Shown here piece after piece: positions 16,066 to 25,108 of a stretch of 64,000 bases of DNA (positions are counted from its first letter, which is position 1; every line of letters starts with the position of its first letter). The notes beneath the pieces were generated by a model that made no database searches, was not told the DNA's origin, and was given only the letters and a program-made list of their open reading frames with translations. The DNA lies in assembly GCF_049801055.1 (NCBI RefSeq), contig NZ_JBNAGF010000003.1:62001-126000 (forward strand), read 5' to 3'. The stretch comes from JBNAGF01 sp049801055 (GTDB lineage: Bacteria > Pseudomonadota > Alphaproteobacteria > Rhodobacterales > Rhodobacteraceae). The position numbers and the translations under genes are program-made.

Positions 16066-17159
16066 CCTGGTTTCATATGCGAGGTCCCGTCGCGCTCAGT
16101 CACTTCAAAACGCTGGGCACGGTCGCCCAGCTCTGCGAATAACTCGGGACCGGTGCCAGTCATCCAGGCCTGAGCCCCTAGTGCCGAAATCTCGTCATAC
16201 AACGCCGCCCGGCGGCCCGCGTCCAGATGCGCGGCCACCTCATCAAGCAAGACGATTGGCGGCGCTCCGACTTGCTCAGAAAGGGCTCGTGCATTTGCAA
16301 GGATCAATGACACCAGCAGGGCCTTCTGTTCCCCAGTGGAACAGTCTCGTGCAGGCACATCCTTGGCCGCGTAAACCCCGATCAGATCTGATCGGTGTGG
16401 GCCAACAAGCGAACGGCCTGCCGCCATGTCGCGCGCCCGGCTCTCGGTCAGTGCATGGACAAGGTCCGTTTCGTTGGCTGGCATTTCTTCTTCCGACTGG
16501 TTCAGCTCCAGATCTGCGGTCGGGAAGCCTGTCTCGGCCCGGTCCTGCGCCGATTTCAGAAGGTTCAACGCAGAAATGCGGCCCTGATGGATGCGGTGAC
16601 CCGATGTCGCCATTTGCGCTTCCAGAGCCACATACCAGTGCGCATCCCGGACCTGTTCCTTCAATAGTCGGTTTCTTTCCCGCATCGCTTTTTCATAGGT
16701 CAGGGACGCTTCGGCATGAGTGGGGTCGAAACTAAGGGCCATCCGATCGAGAAAACGCCGGCGGCCTTCAGCGCCTTCGATCCACAGCCGATCCATGGAC
16801 GGAACCAGCCAAACAACCCGTGCAAGCTGTCCCAACGCCAGTTGGCTTGCGGGTTTTTCATCGATCCGAACCTGACGTGCGGCCCCGCTGTCCGATGCAA
16901 TCTCGATTTCGAAGTTGCGTGCGCCGGATGCCAGGAGGCCGTTCAGCTTCCAGCCGAGCGCTTCCGGGCGTCGGGTCATCTCGGCCGCGCTTGCTCTTCG
17001 CATACCGCGACCGGGCGAGAAAAGCGAAACGGCCTCAAGCACATTCGTCTTTCCGGCGCCGTTCGGACCAAAAAGAGCCACTGGACGCCCGTCCAATGTG
17101 AGACGCGCCAATTTATGCGACCGGAAATGCGATATCGTGAGCGCGGTCAGTGCCAGCAC
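16062..17159 (-). CDS. recF: DNA replication/repair protein RecF
   Basis: The 365-residue SMC-like ATPase helps load RecA at gapped DNA. It has Walker A FGPNGAGKTNVLEAV (about 30), an ABC-type signature DCSTGEQKALLVSLILA (about 270) and Walker B PIVLLDEVAAHLDAGRR (about 300). Length and position after dnaN are standard. About 60 bases separate it from dnaN, consistent with an operon. Confidence 0.95.
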   Translation of the reverse strand: MLALTALTISHFRSHKLARLTLDGRPVALFGPNGAGKTNVLEAVSLFSPGRGMRRASAAEMTRRPEALGWKLNGLLASGARNFEIEIASDSGAARQVRIDEKPASQLALGQLARVVWLVPSMDRLWIEGAEGRRRFLDRMALSFDPTHAEASLTYEKAMRERNRLLKEQVRDAHWYVALEAQMATSGHRIHQGRISALNLLKSAQDRAETGFPTADLELNQSEEEMPANETDLVHALTESRARDMAAGRSLVGPHRSDLIGVYAAKDVPARDCSTGEQKALLVSLILANARALSEQVGAPPIVLLDEVAAHLDAGRRAALYDEISALGAQAWMTGTGPELFAELGDRAQRFEVTERDGTSHMKPG

Positions 17160-17220
17160 GAACCCGCCCCTTTCACCTTGACAGAAACTCTCCCAAAGGA
17201 GGCATCACGCAGCCTTGCGA

Positions 17221-18339
17221 TCACACGCGCATCGGCATGACCACGTAGACTGCACTTTGGTCGTTGCCCTCACGCATCAGGGTCGGGTCGCCTGACGAGT
17301 TGAACATGAACACCGCGTTTTCGCGATCAACCTGTGACGCGATTTCCAGCAGATATTTTGCGTTGAAACCGATCTCCAGCCGTTCATCACCGTATGCCAC
17401 GACCAGCTCTTCTTCGGCCGCACCGCTGTCCGGTGCATTGACCGACAACACCAGGCGATCCTCTTCGAGCTGCAACTTTACAGCACGTGACCGTTCCGAG
17501 GACACGGTCGCAACACGATCCACCGCTTGCGCAAACTCCTGCGCATCCACTTCCATTCGACGCGTGTTGCCTTGCGGGATAACCCGCGTGTAGTCGGGGA
17601 AGGTGCCATCGATTACCTTCGATGTCAGAGTGATGTCCGGAGTCGCAAAGCGGACCTTGGTTTCGCTGACCGAAACCGCGATATCCATCTCATCATCATC
17701 GAGCAACTTGCGAAGCTCACCGACAGTCTTGCGTGGAACGATCACGCCAGGCAGGTCAGCGGCCCCATCCGGCAGATCAGCGTCGATCCGGGCGAGGCGG
17801 TGCCCATCAGTCGCTACACAGCGCAGAGCTTTGCCGCCCTCAGCTTCGGCAACATGCATGTAGACGCCGTTCAGATAATACCGGGTTTCTTCTGTCGATA
17901 TCGCGAATTTCGACTTGTCGAACAGCCGCCGCAGCATGGCTGCCGGCGCCTTGAAGTTTGACTGGTACTCCGAGGATGCCATGACCGGGAAGTCCTCTTT
18001 CGGCAGTGTCGCCAGAGAGAAGTTCGAGCGTCCGGCCTCAACCGTCAGCCGGCCTGCAGCGCTGTCGGCGGTCAGGGTCACCAGTGCGCCGTCCGGAAGT
18101 TTGCGCACGATTTCATGCAATGTGGTCGCCGCAACTGTTGTTGCGCCAGCACGTTCCACCATTGCGGCAGTCTTGTCCACGACTTCGATATCCAGATCCG
18201 TGGCGCGAAACTGCACCGTATCGCCTTCGGCCTCGATCAACACATTGGCCAAGATCGGAATGGTGTTACGGCGTTCGACTACCGACTGGGCTTGAGACAC
18301 GGCCTTGAGCAGAGCGCCGCGTTCGATGCTGATCTTCAT
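17221..18339 (-). CDS. dnaN: DNA polymerase III beta subunit (sliding clamp)
   Basis: The 372-residue clamp protein starts MKISIERGALLKAVSQAQSV and continues RRNTIPILANVLIEA. It shows three repeated clamp folds and ends in the conserved hydrophobic tail AVYVVMPMRV. It tethers the replicative polymerase to DNA and lies downstream of dnaA with a 230-bp gap that contains two hairpins. The length is that of the family. Confidence 0.97.
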   Translation of the reverse strand: MKISIERGALLKAVSQAQSVVERRNTIPILANVLIEAEGDTVQFRATDLDIEVVDKTAAMVERAGATTVAATTLHEIVRKLPDGALVTLTADSAAGRLTVEAGRSNFSLATLPKEDFPVMASSEYQSNFKAPAAMLRRLFDKSKFAISTEETRYYLNGVYMHVAEAEGGKALRCVATDGHRLARIDADLPDGAADLPGVIVPRKTVGELRKLLDDDEMDIAVSVSETKVRFATPDITLTSKVIDGTFPDYTRVIPQGNTRRMEVDAQEFAQAVDRVATVSSERSRAVKLQLEEDRLVLSVNAPDSGAAEEELVVAYGDERLEIGFNAKYLLEIASQVDRENAVFMFNSSGDPTLMREGNDQSAVYVVMPMRV

Positions 18340-18436
18340 ATCCCTTTATCCTTCGACATGGCCGGGACAGGCACCGTAAAGGGTTCGCCCGTCGGCACAA
18401 GTTTTTTATGGATTTGTCTGTTGGAATTCCGCAAGC

Positions 18437-18459
18437 GTCAAGGGGCGCAGCCCCTTGAC
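18437..18459. repeat. Perfect 10-bp-arm hairpin between dnaA and dnaN
   Basis: GTCAAGGGGC and its exact complement GCCCCTTGAC flank the loop GCA. There is no T-tract on either side, so it is not a classical terminator. A similar core (CGGGGC-TGCT-GCCCCG) occurs at 40594-40609, suggesting a small repeat class. It lies about 100 bases upstream of dnaN and may be in its leader. Confidence 0.55.
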
Positions 18460-18521
18460 TTGCCCATTCGGCGTCTATCGTGTGCCGATACACACAATCG
18501 GCGACCTGCGGGAACGGAAAA

Positions 18522-18546
18522 GGCCCCGGATCTGAAATCCGGGGCC
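18522..18546 (-). terminator. Terminator-like hairpin after dnaA
   Basis: GGCCCCGGA and TCCGGGGCC form a strong 9-bp stem downstream of the dnaA stop on the minus strand. It is followed by TTTTCC, a short T-run, so termination may be partial and allow some read-through toward dnaN. Confidence 0.6.
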
Positions 18547-18569
18547 GCAAAATCGATCAGACTGCCAGT

Positions 18570-19967
18570 TCAGGCTTCCAGTGCGCGGCGCAGCATCTCG
18601 ACGTCTTCGGCGATCTGCCCGTCCGTCACCTTGAGCTCTTCGATCCGTTTGACGCCATGCATTACGGTCGTGTGGTCGCGTCCGCCAAAGCGACGCCCGA
18701 TTTCCGGCAGGGAGCGGCTGGTCAACTGCTTGCACAGATACATCGCAACCTGGCGCGGACGAGCGTAGGAGCGCAGCCGTTTCGGGCCGATAATGTCGCT
18801 GAGGCGGATGTTGTAATAGTCGCTGACCTTGCGCTGGATTTCCTCGACCGAGATCTTACGTTCCGAGGCGCGCAGTACATCCGCCAGACAATCCTGCGTC
18901 AATTCCATATCTATTTCGCGACCCACAAGCGACGCAAAGGCGAACAGGCGGGTCAGAGCGCCCTCAAGCACCCGCACATTGGTCGAAATCCGGTGTGCAA
19001 GGAATTCCAGAACACCTTCGGCAATCACCAGATCGGGATAGGTGCTGCGGTACTGCTGAACCTTGGTCTGCAGGATGCCAAGTCGCAGCTCGTAATCCGT
19101 TGGATGCAGATCGACGACCAGACCGCACTGTAGCCGCGACTTCACGCGATCTTCCAGATCCTTGATCTCGCCCGGAGCCCGGTCAGCCGAAATGATGATC
19201 TGCTTGTTCTGATCAACCAGCGCATTGAAGGTGTGAAAAAACTCTTCTTGCGTGGAGTCTTTCCCGGCAATGAACTGCACGTCATCCACCATGAGAACAT
19301 CTACTGACCGGAAGAGGTGTTTGAAATCCATCATTCGGCGTTCGCGCAGTGCCTGCACAAATCGGTACATGAACTGTTCTGCAGAGAGATAGAGGACATT
19401 GAGTTCGGGTTTTTGACGGCGCAACTCCCAGGCGATGGCATGCATCAGGTGCGTCTTACCAAGGCCAACCCCGCCGTAGAGCACGAGCGGGTTGAAGGTC
19501 ACAGGCCCGCCTTCGGATACGCGGCGCGCCGCAGCATGCGCAAGTTCGTTGGGCTTGCCCACCACAAAGGTTTCAAAAGTAAAGCGCGGATCAAGCGGAG
19601 CGGCCTGCAATGCCTCCAGCGAGTCGGAGCCGGCGCTCCGGGCGGGTGCGGAGGTCAGGGCCGTTTCGGACGCGTCGGTTTCAACGCCTTTGGGTGCTGT
19701 GTTCTGAACTGGCCGGGCCGTCGAATTGGCGGCCACATTGAAAGCAAGACGCTGCACTGATGCACCATACGTATTCAGTTCGTAGATGATAAGATCAGCG
19801 AAATTCTGGCTAACATAGTTCCCCATGAAATTGGTCGGAACCGTGAACACTGCAACCCCATCCTGCAGTTGTTCGAATTCCAAGGGTTCAATCCAGGTCT
19901 TATAGTTATTCTGCCCCACCGTCTTGAGTAGCCTCTGCCTAAGCTGTCCCCACTTCTCTTGAGTCAT
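18570..19967 (-). CDS. dnaA: Chromosomal replication initiator DnaA
   Basis: The 465-residue initiator binds DnaA boxes and opens the origin. It has domain I (KWGQLRQRLLKTVGQNNYKTWIEP), a variable linker, the AAA+ domain with Walker A LYGGVGLGKTHLMHAI and Walker B VLMVDDVQFIAGK, and the DNA-binding domain IV with VRVLEGALTRLFAFAS and GRDHTTVMHGVKRIE. The start gives the normal N-terminus. The GAGTC at 19961-19965 overlaps codons 1-3, and several more GANTC sites lie upstream, which suggests CcrM-dependent timing as described in Caulobacter. Confidence 0.97.
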   Translation of the reverse strand: MTQEKWGQLRQRLLKTVGQNNYKTWIEPLEFEQLQDGVAVFTVPTNFMGNYVSQNFADLIIYELNTYGASVQRLAFNVAANSTARPVQNTAPKGVETDASETALTSAPARSAGSDSLEALQAAPLDPRFTFETFVVGKPNELAHAAARRVSEGGPVTFNPLVLYGGVGLGKTHLMHAIAWELRRQKPELNVLYLSAEQFMYRFVQALRERRMMDFKHLFRSVDVLMVDDVQFIAGKDSTQEEFFHTFNALVDQNKQIIISADRAPGEIKDLEDRVKSRLQCGLVVDLHPTDYELRLGILQTKVQQYRSTYPDLVIAEGVLEFLAHRISTNVRVLEGALTRLFAFASLVGREIDMELTQDCLADVLRASERKISVEEIQRKVSDYYNIRLSDIIGPKRLRSYARPRQVAMYLCKQLTSRSLPEIGRRFGGRDHTTVMHGVKRIEELKVTDGQIAEDVEMLRRALEA

Positions 19968-20456
19968 CTATCGCCTCACGTATCCCAAAGTTTTCGCCTT
20001 TCGGCGTTGCCCATCATTGACCGGTTGCCCGGTTGGATCCCCCAATGGGGTGACACACGTGACAGCACTGCGCCCCCTGCGACAGGCGCATCAGCTTTGT
20101 TTCAAGCCAAGCAACGGAAAACACAGAACAGAGCCATCAAGAAAGATGGAAACCGTCCAACGTCACCGTTACGCACACATGTATCGACAGGGCGTCGGAT
20201 CCGAATGTATCGGAGCAGACGACAAAACAATGTAATCGGGCCCAACAGTTCCCGACACACTGACATTTGCCTAGGAGCCTAACTGATGCCCGTCAGTCCG
20301 GCCCGGTGGCAGCCTGTCCCCCCAAGCGAGTGAATCGCTGATCAAGTGGTAGCAATTTCTCCGGCAAGGCGGCAACGAAACTCTGGTGTTGACTCGGGGT
20401 TTCGTCGCAAAGAATCTCTCGCTCCTGCAGCAATGAGATTTTCTGGCAACAGCCGC
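19968..20456. promoter_or_regulatory. Long dnaA upstream region with GANTC sites
   Basis: This gene-free region between dnaA and the rpsT terminator contains GAATC at 20332-20336, GACTC at 20391-20395 and GAATC at 20412-20416; a further GAATC lies at 20509-20513. TTACGCACA at 20169-20177 is one mismatch from a DnaA box, and no exact DnaA box was seen. It should contain the dnaA promoter. I do not see the DnaA-box cluster expected of an origin here. Confidence 0.5.
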
Positions 20457-20487
20457 AAAAAAATAGGCGCTGCTTGACGCAACGCCT
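20457..20487 (-). terminator. Intrinsic terminator of rpsT
   Basis: On the minus strand AGGCGTTGC, a GTCAA loop and GCAGCGCCT form a stem with one G-U pair, followed by A and a run of seven T. It lies 37 bases after the rpsT stop codon and separates it from the dnaA promoter region. Confidence 0.85.
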
Positions 20488-20523
20488 TTGCCTAAACGGC
20501 CTGTTGGGGAATCGCGGTTACGA

Positions 20524-20787
20524 TCAGCCCAGAGCTTTGACCCGCGTGGACAGGCGCGACATCTTACGAGCGGCGGTGTTCTTGTGGAACACGCCCTTGG
20601 TCACACCGCGCATCAGTTCGGGCTGAGCGGCACGCAGGGCTGCGGTTGCGGCTTCCTTGTCGCCAGATTCGATGGCTTCTTCAACTTTGCGAAGGAAGGT
20701 ACGGATGCGTGAACGACGGGCTTTGTTGACGGCGAAACGCTTTTCGTTCTGACGGGCGCGCTTCTTTGCCTGGGGCGAATTTGCCAT
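20524..20787 (-). CDS. rpsT: 30S ribosomal protein S20
   Basis: The 87-residue basic protein starts MANSPQAKKRARQNEKR and contains NKARRSRIRTFLRKVEEAI and FHKNTAARKMSRLSTRVKAL, the standard S20 pattern; it binds 16S rRNA during assembly. ATG 20787 is used since the 18 residues upstream are not family-like. The position just upstream of dnaA is common in this lineage. Confidence 0.97.
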   Translation of the reverse strand: MANSPQAKKRARQNEKRFAVNKARRSRIRTFLRKVEEAIESGDKEAATAALRAAQPELMRGVTKGVFHKNTAARKMSRLSTRVKALG

Positions 20788-20962
20788 GGTTGGTCTGACC
20801 TCTACTAGGTTCGGTTGTGTCTCTATAGCGCATTGGCACACCTGACCCGGATCCTGACCACCGGTCTGATTCTAGCCTGAGCGGGCCGCACGCGCATGTA
20901 TAGCGGCGCTCATTATTCCAAAACCGGGCCTTTGCCAAGTCGAAAATCAAAGCGGCCAAACC

Positions 20963-20984
20963 GGCCCCGGACGTGATCCGGGGT
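20963..20984 (-). terminator. GC-rich hairpin after the enoyl-CoA hydratase gene
   Basis: CCCCGGA and TCCGGGG form a 7-bp stem with a CGTGA loop (20965-20983), about 20 bases past the stop codon on the minus strand. The T-run is weak (GGTTTGG), so the terminator assignment is moderate. Confidence 0.45.
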
Positions 20985-21004
20985 CCGGCAGATTCGTTTG
21001 TATG

Positions 21005-21781
21005 TCACTTGTCGCGGAATTGCGCCTGACGCTTTTCGAGGAAGGCGGCCATGCCCTCCTTCTGGTCCTCTGTCGCGAACATCGAGTGAAAAACCCGCCG
21101 TTCGAACAACATGCCTTCGCTTAGCGGCAACTCATAGCTGCGATTCACGGCTTCTTTGGCGGCCATAGACGTCAGCAAGGATTTCTCGGCGATCTTCTGG
21201 GCGGCGCCCATCGCCTCTTCCATCAGTTTCTTGGCAGGAACCACTCGACTGACTAGCCCGGATCGCTCGGCTTCTTCGGCGTCCATGAAACGTCCGGTCA
21301 GGTTCATGTCCATCGATTTGGACTTGCCGACAAAACGTGTAAGGCGCTGACTGCCTCCCATACCGGCAATCACGCCAAGGTTGATTTCGGGTTGTCCGAA
21401 TTTCGCCGAGTCGGCGGCAATGATAAAGTCGCACATCATTGCCAGTTCGCAGCCACCACCCAAGGCGTATCCGGCAACGGCAGCAACGATTGGCTTGCGG
21501 ATCGCGGTAATACGGTCGTTGGCGTCGGCAAACAGGTTTGTTGTGAAAACGTCGACATAGCTCATCGACGACATTTCCTTGATGTCCGCTCCGGCGGCAA
21601 AAGCCTTCTCCGACCCGGTCAGGACGATGCAACGCACCTTGTCATTGGAATCGGCCTCCTCGAGCGCCTGGCAGAGTTCACCCAGAAGTTGCGTGTTCAA
21701 TGCGTTCATCGCACTGGGCCGGTTTAGCTTGATTAGGGCTACGTGGTCTTCCACATCGACGGTGATCGTCTCAAAGGCCAT
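21005..21781 (-). CDS. Enoyl-CoA hydratase
   Basis: The 258-residue crotonase-fold enzyme hydrates trans-2-enoyl-CoA in fatty-acid beta-oxidation. It shows the oxyanion-hole motif AFAAGADIKEM (about 60-70) and GYALGGGCELAMMCD with the first catalytic Glu. The second Glu is in FGQPEINLGVIAGMGG. Length and both catalytic Glu residues match mitochondrial-type short-chain enoyl-CoA hydratase. It lies 66 bases downstream of mutM on the same strand. Confidence 0.92.
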   Translation of the reverse strand: MAFETITVDVEDHVALIKLNRPSAMNALNTQLLGELCQALEEADSNDKVRCIVLTGSEKAFAAGADIKEMSSMSYVDVFTTNLFADANDRITAIRKPIVAAVAGYALGGGCELAMMCDFIIAADSAKFGQPEINLGVIAGMGGSQRLTRFVGKSKSMDMNLTGRFMDAEEAERSGLVSRVVPAKKLMEEAMGAAQKIAEKSLLTSMAAKEAVNRSYELPLSEGMLFERRVFHSMFATEDQKEGMAAFLEKRQAQFRDK

Positions 21782-21847
21782 GAGGGACTTGCTTTCGGTT
21801 GTTCCGTTCAGGGACGATTCCTTACCATGCAGAAACAGCGTTTCAAG

Positions 21848-22699
21848 CTATCTTTGGCATTGCGGACAGTAGAAAGAGGATCGCCCCGACTGAACGATTC
21901 GGGTGACGGTCCCGTGGCAGTCTGGGTTCCGGCACGGGTCGCCCTCGCGGCCATAGACATCGAAGTTGTGTTGAAAATATCCAAGCTCTCCATCGGCTTG
22001 ACGGAAATCTCGTAGCGACGAACCGCCAGCCTCGATGGCTTCGTTCAGGACCTGCCGGATAATTGGAACCAGGGCCGCGACCCGAACTGACGAGATTTTT
22101 CCGGATTTGCGACGTGGCGAAATTCCGGCGCGAAACAGAGTTTCACACACATAAATGTTTCCCAACCCGGCGACGATTCCCTGATCCAGCAGCGCCGCCT
22201 TGATCGGAGTGTTCCGGTTTTTGAGTGCAGCTGTGAGATGGGGTTCGTGAAAATCGTTCCCCAGTGGTTCCGGTCCCAGTACCGAAATCAACTTGTGATC
22301 ATTGGCCCGTTCGGTTTCCAAAAGATCCATCGCGCCGAACCGGCGCGGATCGTTGAAGGTGACGCGGGCTCCATTCTCCATATGAAACACAACATGGTCA
22401 TGTTTTTGCTTCGGCGGGTGGTCATGCACGAATTGCCCCAATGGATCGCCGGACACGGTCATCCGGCCCGACATGCCCAGATGAATCAACAAGGTTTCGC
22501 CAGTGTCGAGTTCGGCAAGGATGTATTTGGAACGCCGCCGCAGCCGCAAAACGCGCGCCCCGGTCAACCGCTCAGCCATTCTGTCCGGAAAAGGCCAGCG
22601 CAGATCGGGGCGGTTTACGTCGGCCTTGGCAATCCGCTCGCCCTCCATGGCGGGTGCCAGTCCTCGTCTTACGGTCTCGACCTCGGGCAATTCCGGCAT
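21848..22699 (-). CDS. mutM: Formamidopyrimidine-DNA glycosylase
   Basis: The 283-residue DNA repair enzyme removes 8-oxoguanine and formamidopyrimidines. The start is fixed by the catalytic N-terminus M-PELPEVETVRRGL, where Pro2 is the nucleophile; a longer frame would bury it. Also visible are RRRSKYILAELD with the catalytic Lys, GNIYVCETLFRAGI, and the C-terminal zinc finger CRNPDCHGTV...FYCPQCQR. It diverges from ubiE with an 84-bp gap. Confidence 0.96.
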   Translation of the reverse strand: MPELPEVETVRRGLAPAMEGERIAKADVNRPDLRWPFPDRMAERLTGARVLRLRRRSKYILAELDTGETLLIHLGMSGRMTVSGDPLGQFVHDHPPKQKHDHVVFHMENGARVTFNDPRRFGAMDLLETERANDHKLISVLGPEPLGNDFHEPHLTAALKNRNTPIKAALLDQGIVAGLGNIYVCETLFRAGISPRRKSGKISSVRVAALVPIIRQVLNEAIEAGGSSLRDFRQADGELGYFQHNFDVYGREGDPCRNPDCHGTVTRIVQSGRSSFYCPQCQR

Positions 22700-22783
22700 T
22701 AAGGGGCTCCTATCCAATGGGCCGCATTGTGCCCAGGGTTCAGCGCCCTATAACAAGGGCGAATTCAGGAAACGGCAAGCCAC

Positions 22784-23536
22784 ATGTCCGACAAAACCGA
22801 CGCAACCACCCACTTTGGGTTCGAGACCGTCCGAGAGGACGAAAAGGCCGGGCGCGTTCAAGGCGTGTTCAACTCGGTCGCCTCAAAATACGATATCATG
22901 AACGACGTGATGAGCGTCGGCATTCACCGTGTCTGGAAGGATGCGATGATGGACTGGCTGGCGCCGCGACCGGGCCAGCGGCTGCTCGACGTTGCGGGGG
23001 GCACCGGCGATATCTCGTTTCGTTTCCTGAACCGGGCCGGTCATGGCCATGCAACTGTTCTGGACCTGACCGAACCGATGCTGGTCGAAGGCCGCAAGCG
23101 CGCCGAAGCCGCGCAGATGGCCGACAGCCTTGACTGGGTTGTCGGCGACGCAATGGCGCTGCCTTTCGACGACAACAGTTTCGACGTTTATACGATCTCT
23201 TTTGGCATCAGGAACGTCACCCGGCCGCAAGAAGCGTTGAACGAGGCGTTCCGCGTTCTGAAACCCGGCGGGCGGCTGATGGTGCTGGAGTTCAGCCAAC
23301 TGCCCAATGACGGCCTCCAGAAACTCTATGACCTCTATAGCTTCAACGTCATTCCGCGAATGGGGAAACTCGTCGCTGGGGACTATGACAGCTATCAGTA
23401 TCTGGTTGAGTCGATCCGCAAATTTCCCGATCAGGAAACCTTCTTGAACATGGTTCGCACGGCCGGGTTCGGTAATGCGAAATACCGCAACCTCTCTATG
23501 GGGATCGCTGCGCTGCATTCGGGCTGGAAAATCTGA
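22784..23536 (+). CDS. ubiE: Ubiquinone/menaquinone C-methyltransferase
   Basis: The 250-residue SAM-dependent enzyme methylates the benzoquinol ring in ubiquinone synthesis. It has the UbiE N-terminus (VFNSVASKYDIMNDVMSVGIHR), SAM motif I LLDVAGGTGDISFRF (about 67), DWVVGDAMALPF and SFGIRNVTRPQEAL. It is directly followed by ubiB, so the two form an operon. Confidence 0.95.
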   Translation: MSDKTDATTHFGFETVREDEKAGRVQGVFNSVASKYDIMNDVMSVGIHRVWKDAMMDWLAPRPGQRLLDVAGGTGDISFRFLNRAGHGHATVLDLTEPMLVEGRKRAEAAQMADSLDWVVGDAMALPFDDNSFDVYTISFGIRNVTRPQEALNEAFRVLKPGGRLMVLEFSQLPNDGLQKLYDLYSFNVIPRMGKLVAGDYDSYQYLVESIRKFPDQETFLNMVRTAGFGNAKYRNLSMGIAALHSGWKI

Positions 23537-25066
23537 ATGAGAGGCCCGCACAACATTATCCGTCTTATCCGTACCGGAGCGACCTTAGAGCGGACCGGTG
23601 CCATGAATGTTGTTCTGGACGCGTTCGAGGCCCCTCCAGCATTGCGCTTTCTGGCGCATGCGCTGGGCAAGCCGTTTCAATGGCTTGGCTACAAGGGTGA
23701 CCCTGACATGCCGCCCGCGACGCGCGCGCTGACCGCGCTGGGGCCTGCGTATATCAAGTTCGGGCAGGTGCTTTCGACACGGCCAGACGTCGTGGGGGAC
23801 GACTTGGCGGTTCAGTTGCGTGTTCTGCAGGACAAGCTGCCTCCGTTCTCGCGAGATCTGGCCATGGCCGAAGTCGAGAAGGAACTTGGTCAGCCGGTGC
23901 CGGAAATGTTCTCGGAGTTCAGCGAGCCGATAGCTGCTGCTTCCATTGCACAGGTGCACAGGGCTCAACTGACGGGCAGCGGGCAGGAAGTCGCCGTCAA
24001 GGTTTTGCGTCCGGGGATCGAACGTGCCTTTCAAAAGGATGTGGACGCGTTCTATTTTGCCGCTGGTATCATCGAACGAATGGCGCCGGGTGCCCGGCGG
24101 CTTCGCCCGATGGAAGTCATCACCCATTTCGACGGCGTGGTGCGCGGTGAACTGGATTTGCGGCTTGAAAGCTCAGCTGCCTCAGAATTCGCAGACAACA
24201 CCAAGGAAGATGAGGGCTTCAGCTTGCCTCCGGTGGTCTGGCCACTTTCCGCCCGTCGAGTGATGACACTTGGATGGGCAGACGGTGTGCCACTCGGCGA
24301 CAATGCCGCGCTGGATGCGGCAGGGCACGACAGGCAAATCCTCAGCGAACGGGTTCTGCGGCTTTTCCTGCAGCATGCTCTGCGCGACGGATACTTCCAC
24401 GCCGACATGCATCAGGGAAACCTCAAGGTGGCGCCCAATGGTGACATTGTTGCCTATGATTTTGGGATCATGGGGCATATCGACGAGTACACGCGTCGGG
24501 TTTATGCCGAGATCCTTTTTGGGTTTATCCGGCGTGACTACAAGCGTGTGGCCGAAGTCCATTTCGAAGCCGGATATGTTCCAGCGGATCGGGATGTTGA
24601 CGAGTTCGCCCGCGCCTTGCGTGCGGTGGGTGAACCGATCTTCGGTATGGATGCCACCCATATCTCAATGGGGCGCTTGCTGAACTATCTGTTCGAAGTC
24701 ACCGAGCGGTTCGGTATGGAAACCCGGACCGAGCTAATCCTGCTGCAACGGACGATGGTTGTTGTCGAGGGTGTGGCACGATCACTCAACCCGCATATCA
24801 ATATCTGGGAAACCGCTCGGCCAGTCGTCGAAGGTTACATCAAGCAGTCCATCGGCCCTCGCGCGATACTGTCCGATCTGGGAAAGACCGCCTTGGTCAT
24901 GGCCCGATTTGGTCCTCGTCTGCCTGATCTTGTGGAAAAGGCATTGATTGCTCAATCACAAACAAAGGATCCGGCACCGAAAAGCTGGACCGCCAACCTG
25001 CGCCCGGTTCTGATAGGTGCGCTGGGCGGGGCCGGGCTTGTGTTCATGTTGGATCAGCTGTTCTGA
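23537..25066 (+). CDS. ubiB: Ubiquinone biosynthesis protein UbiB (ABC1/ADCK-like atypical kinase)
   Basis: The 509-residue protein starts immediately after the ubiE stop codon. It carries the UbiB-specific KxGQ motif (AYIKFGQVLSTRPDVV, about 75), the Ala-rich loop AAASIAQVHRA replacing the kinase glycine loop, VAVKVLRPG, HADMHQGNL and YDFGIMG. A C-terminal membrane helix is likely (VLIGALGGAGLVFMLDQLF). It supports coenzyme Q assembly at the inner membrane and its direct activity is debated. The length is normal. Confidence 0.93.
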   Translation: MRGPHNIIRLIRTGATLERTGAMNVVLDAFEAPPALRFLAHALGKPFQWLGYKGDPDMPPATRALTALGPAYIKFGQVLSTRPDVVGDDLAVQLRVLQDKLPPFSRDLAMAEVEKELGQPVPEMFSEFSEPIAAASIAQVHRAQLTGSGQEVAVKVLRPGIERAFQKDVDAFYFAAGIIERMAPGARRLRPMEVITHFDGVVRGELDLRLESSAASEFADNTKEDEGFSLPPVVWPLSARRVMTLGWADGVPLGDNAALDAAGHDRQILSERVLRLFLQHALRDGYFHADMHQGNLKVAPNGDIVAYDFGIMGHIDEYTRRVYAEILFGFIRRDYKRVAEVHFEAGYVPADRDVDEFARALRAVGEPIFGMDATHISMGRLLNYLFEVTERFGMETRTELILLQRTMVVVEGVARSLNPHINIWETARPVVEGYIKQSIGPRAILSDLGKTALVMARFGPRLPDLVEKALIAQSQTKDPAPKSWTANLRPVLIGALGGAGLVFMLDQLF

Positions 25067-25108
25067 AAGCACGGCGCAGATGCAGTTCTGCGCCGACTCT
25101 CATGAACG

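Noticed and set aside
19968..20523. Origin of replication upstream of dnaA
   Set aside because: No exact DnaA box and only one near match (TTACGCACA) were seen; the region looks like a promoter with GANTC sites.
22883..23551. Minus-strand open frame of 222 codons opposite ubiE
   Set aside because: It mirrors ubiE, has no recognisable motif and no ribosome-binding site; a shadow of the real gene.
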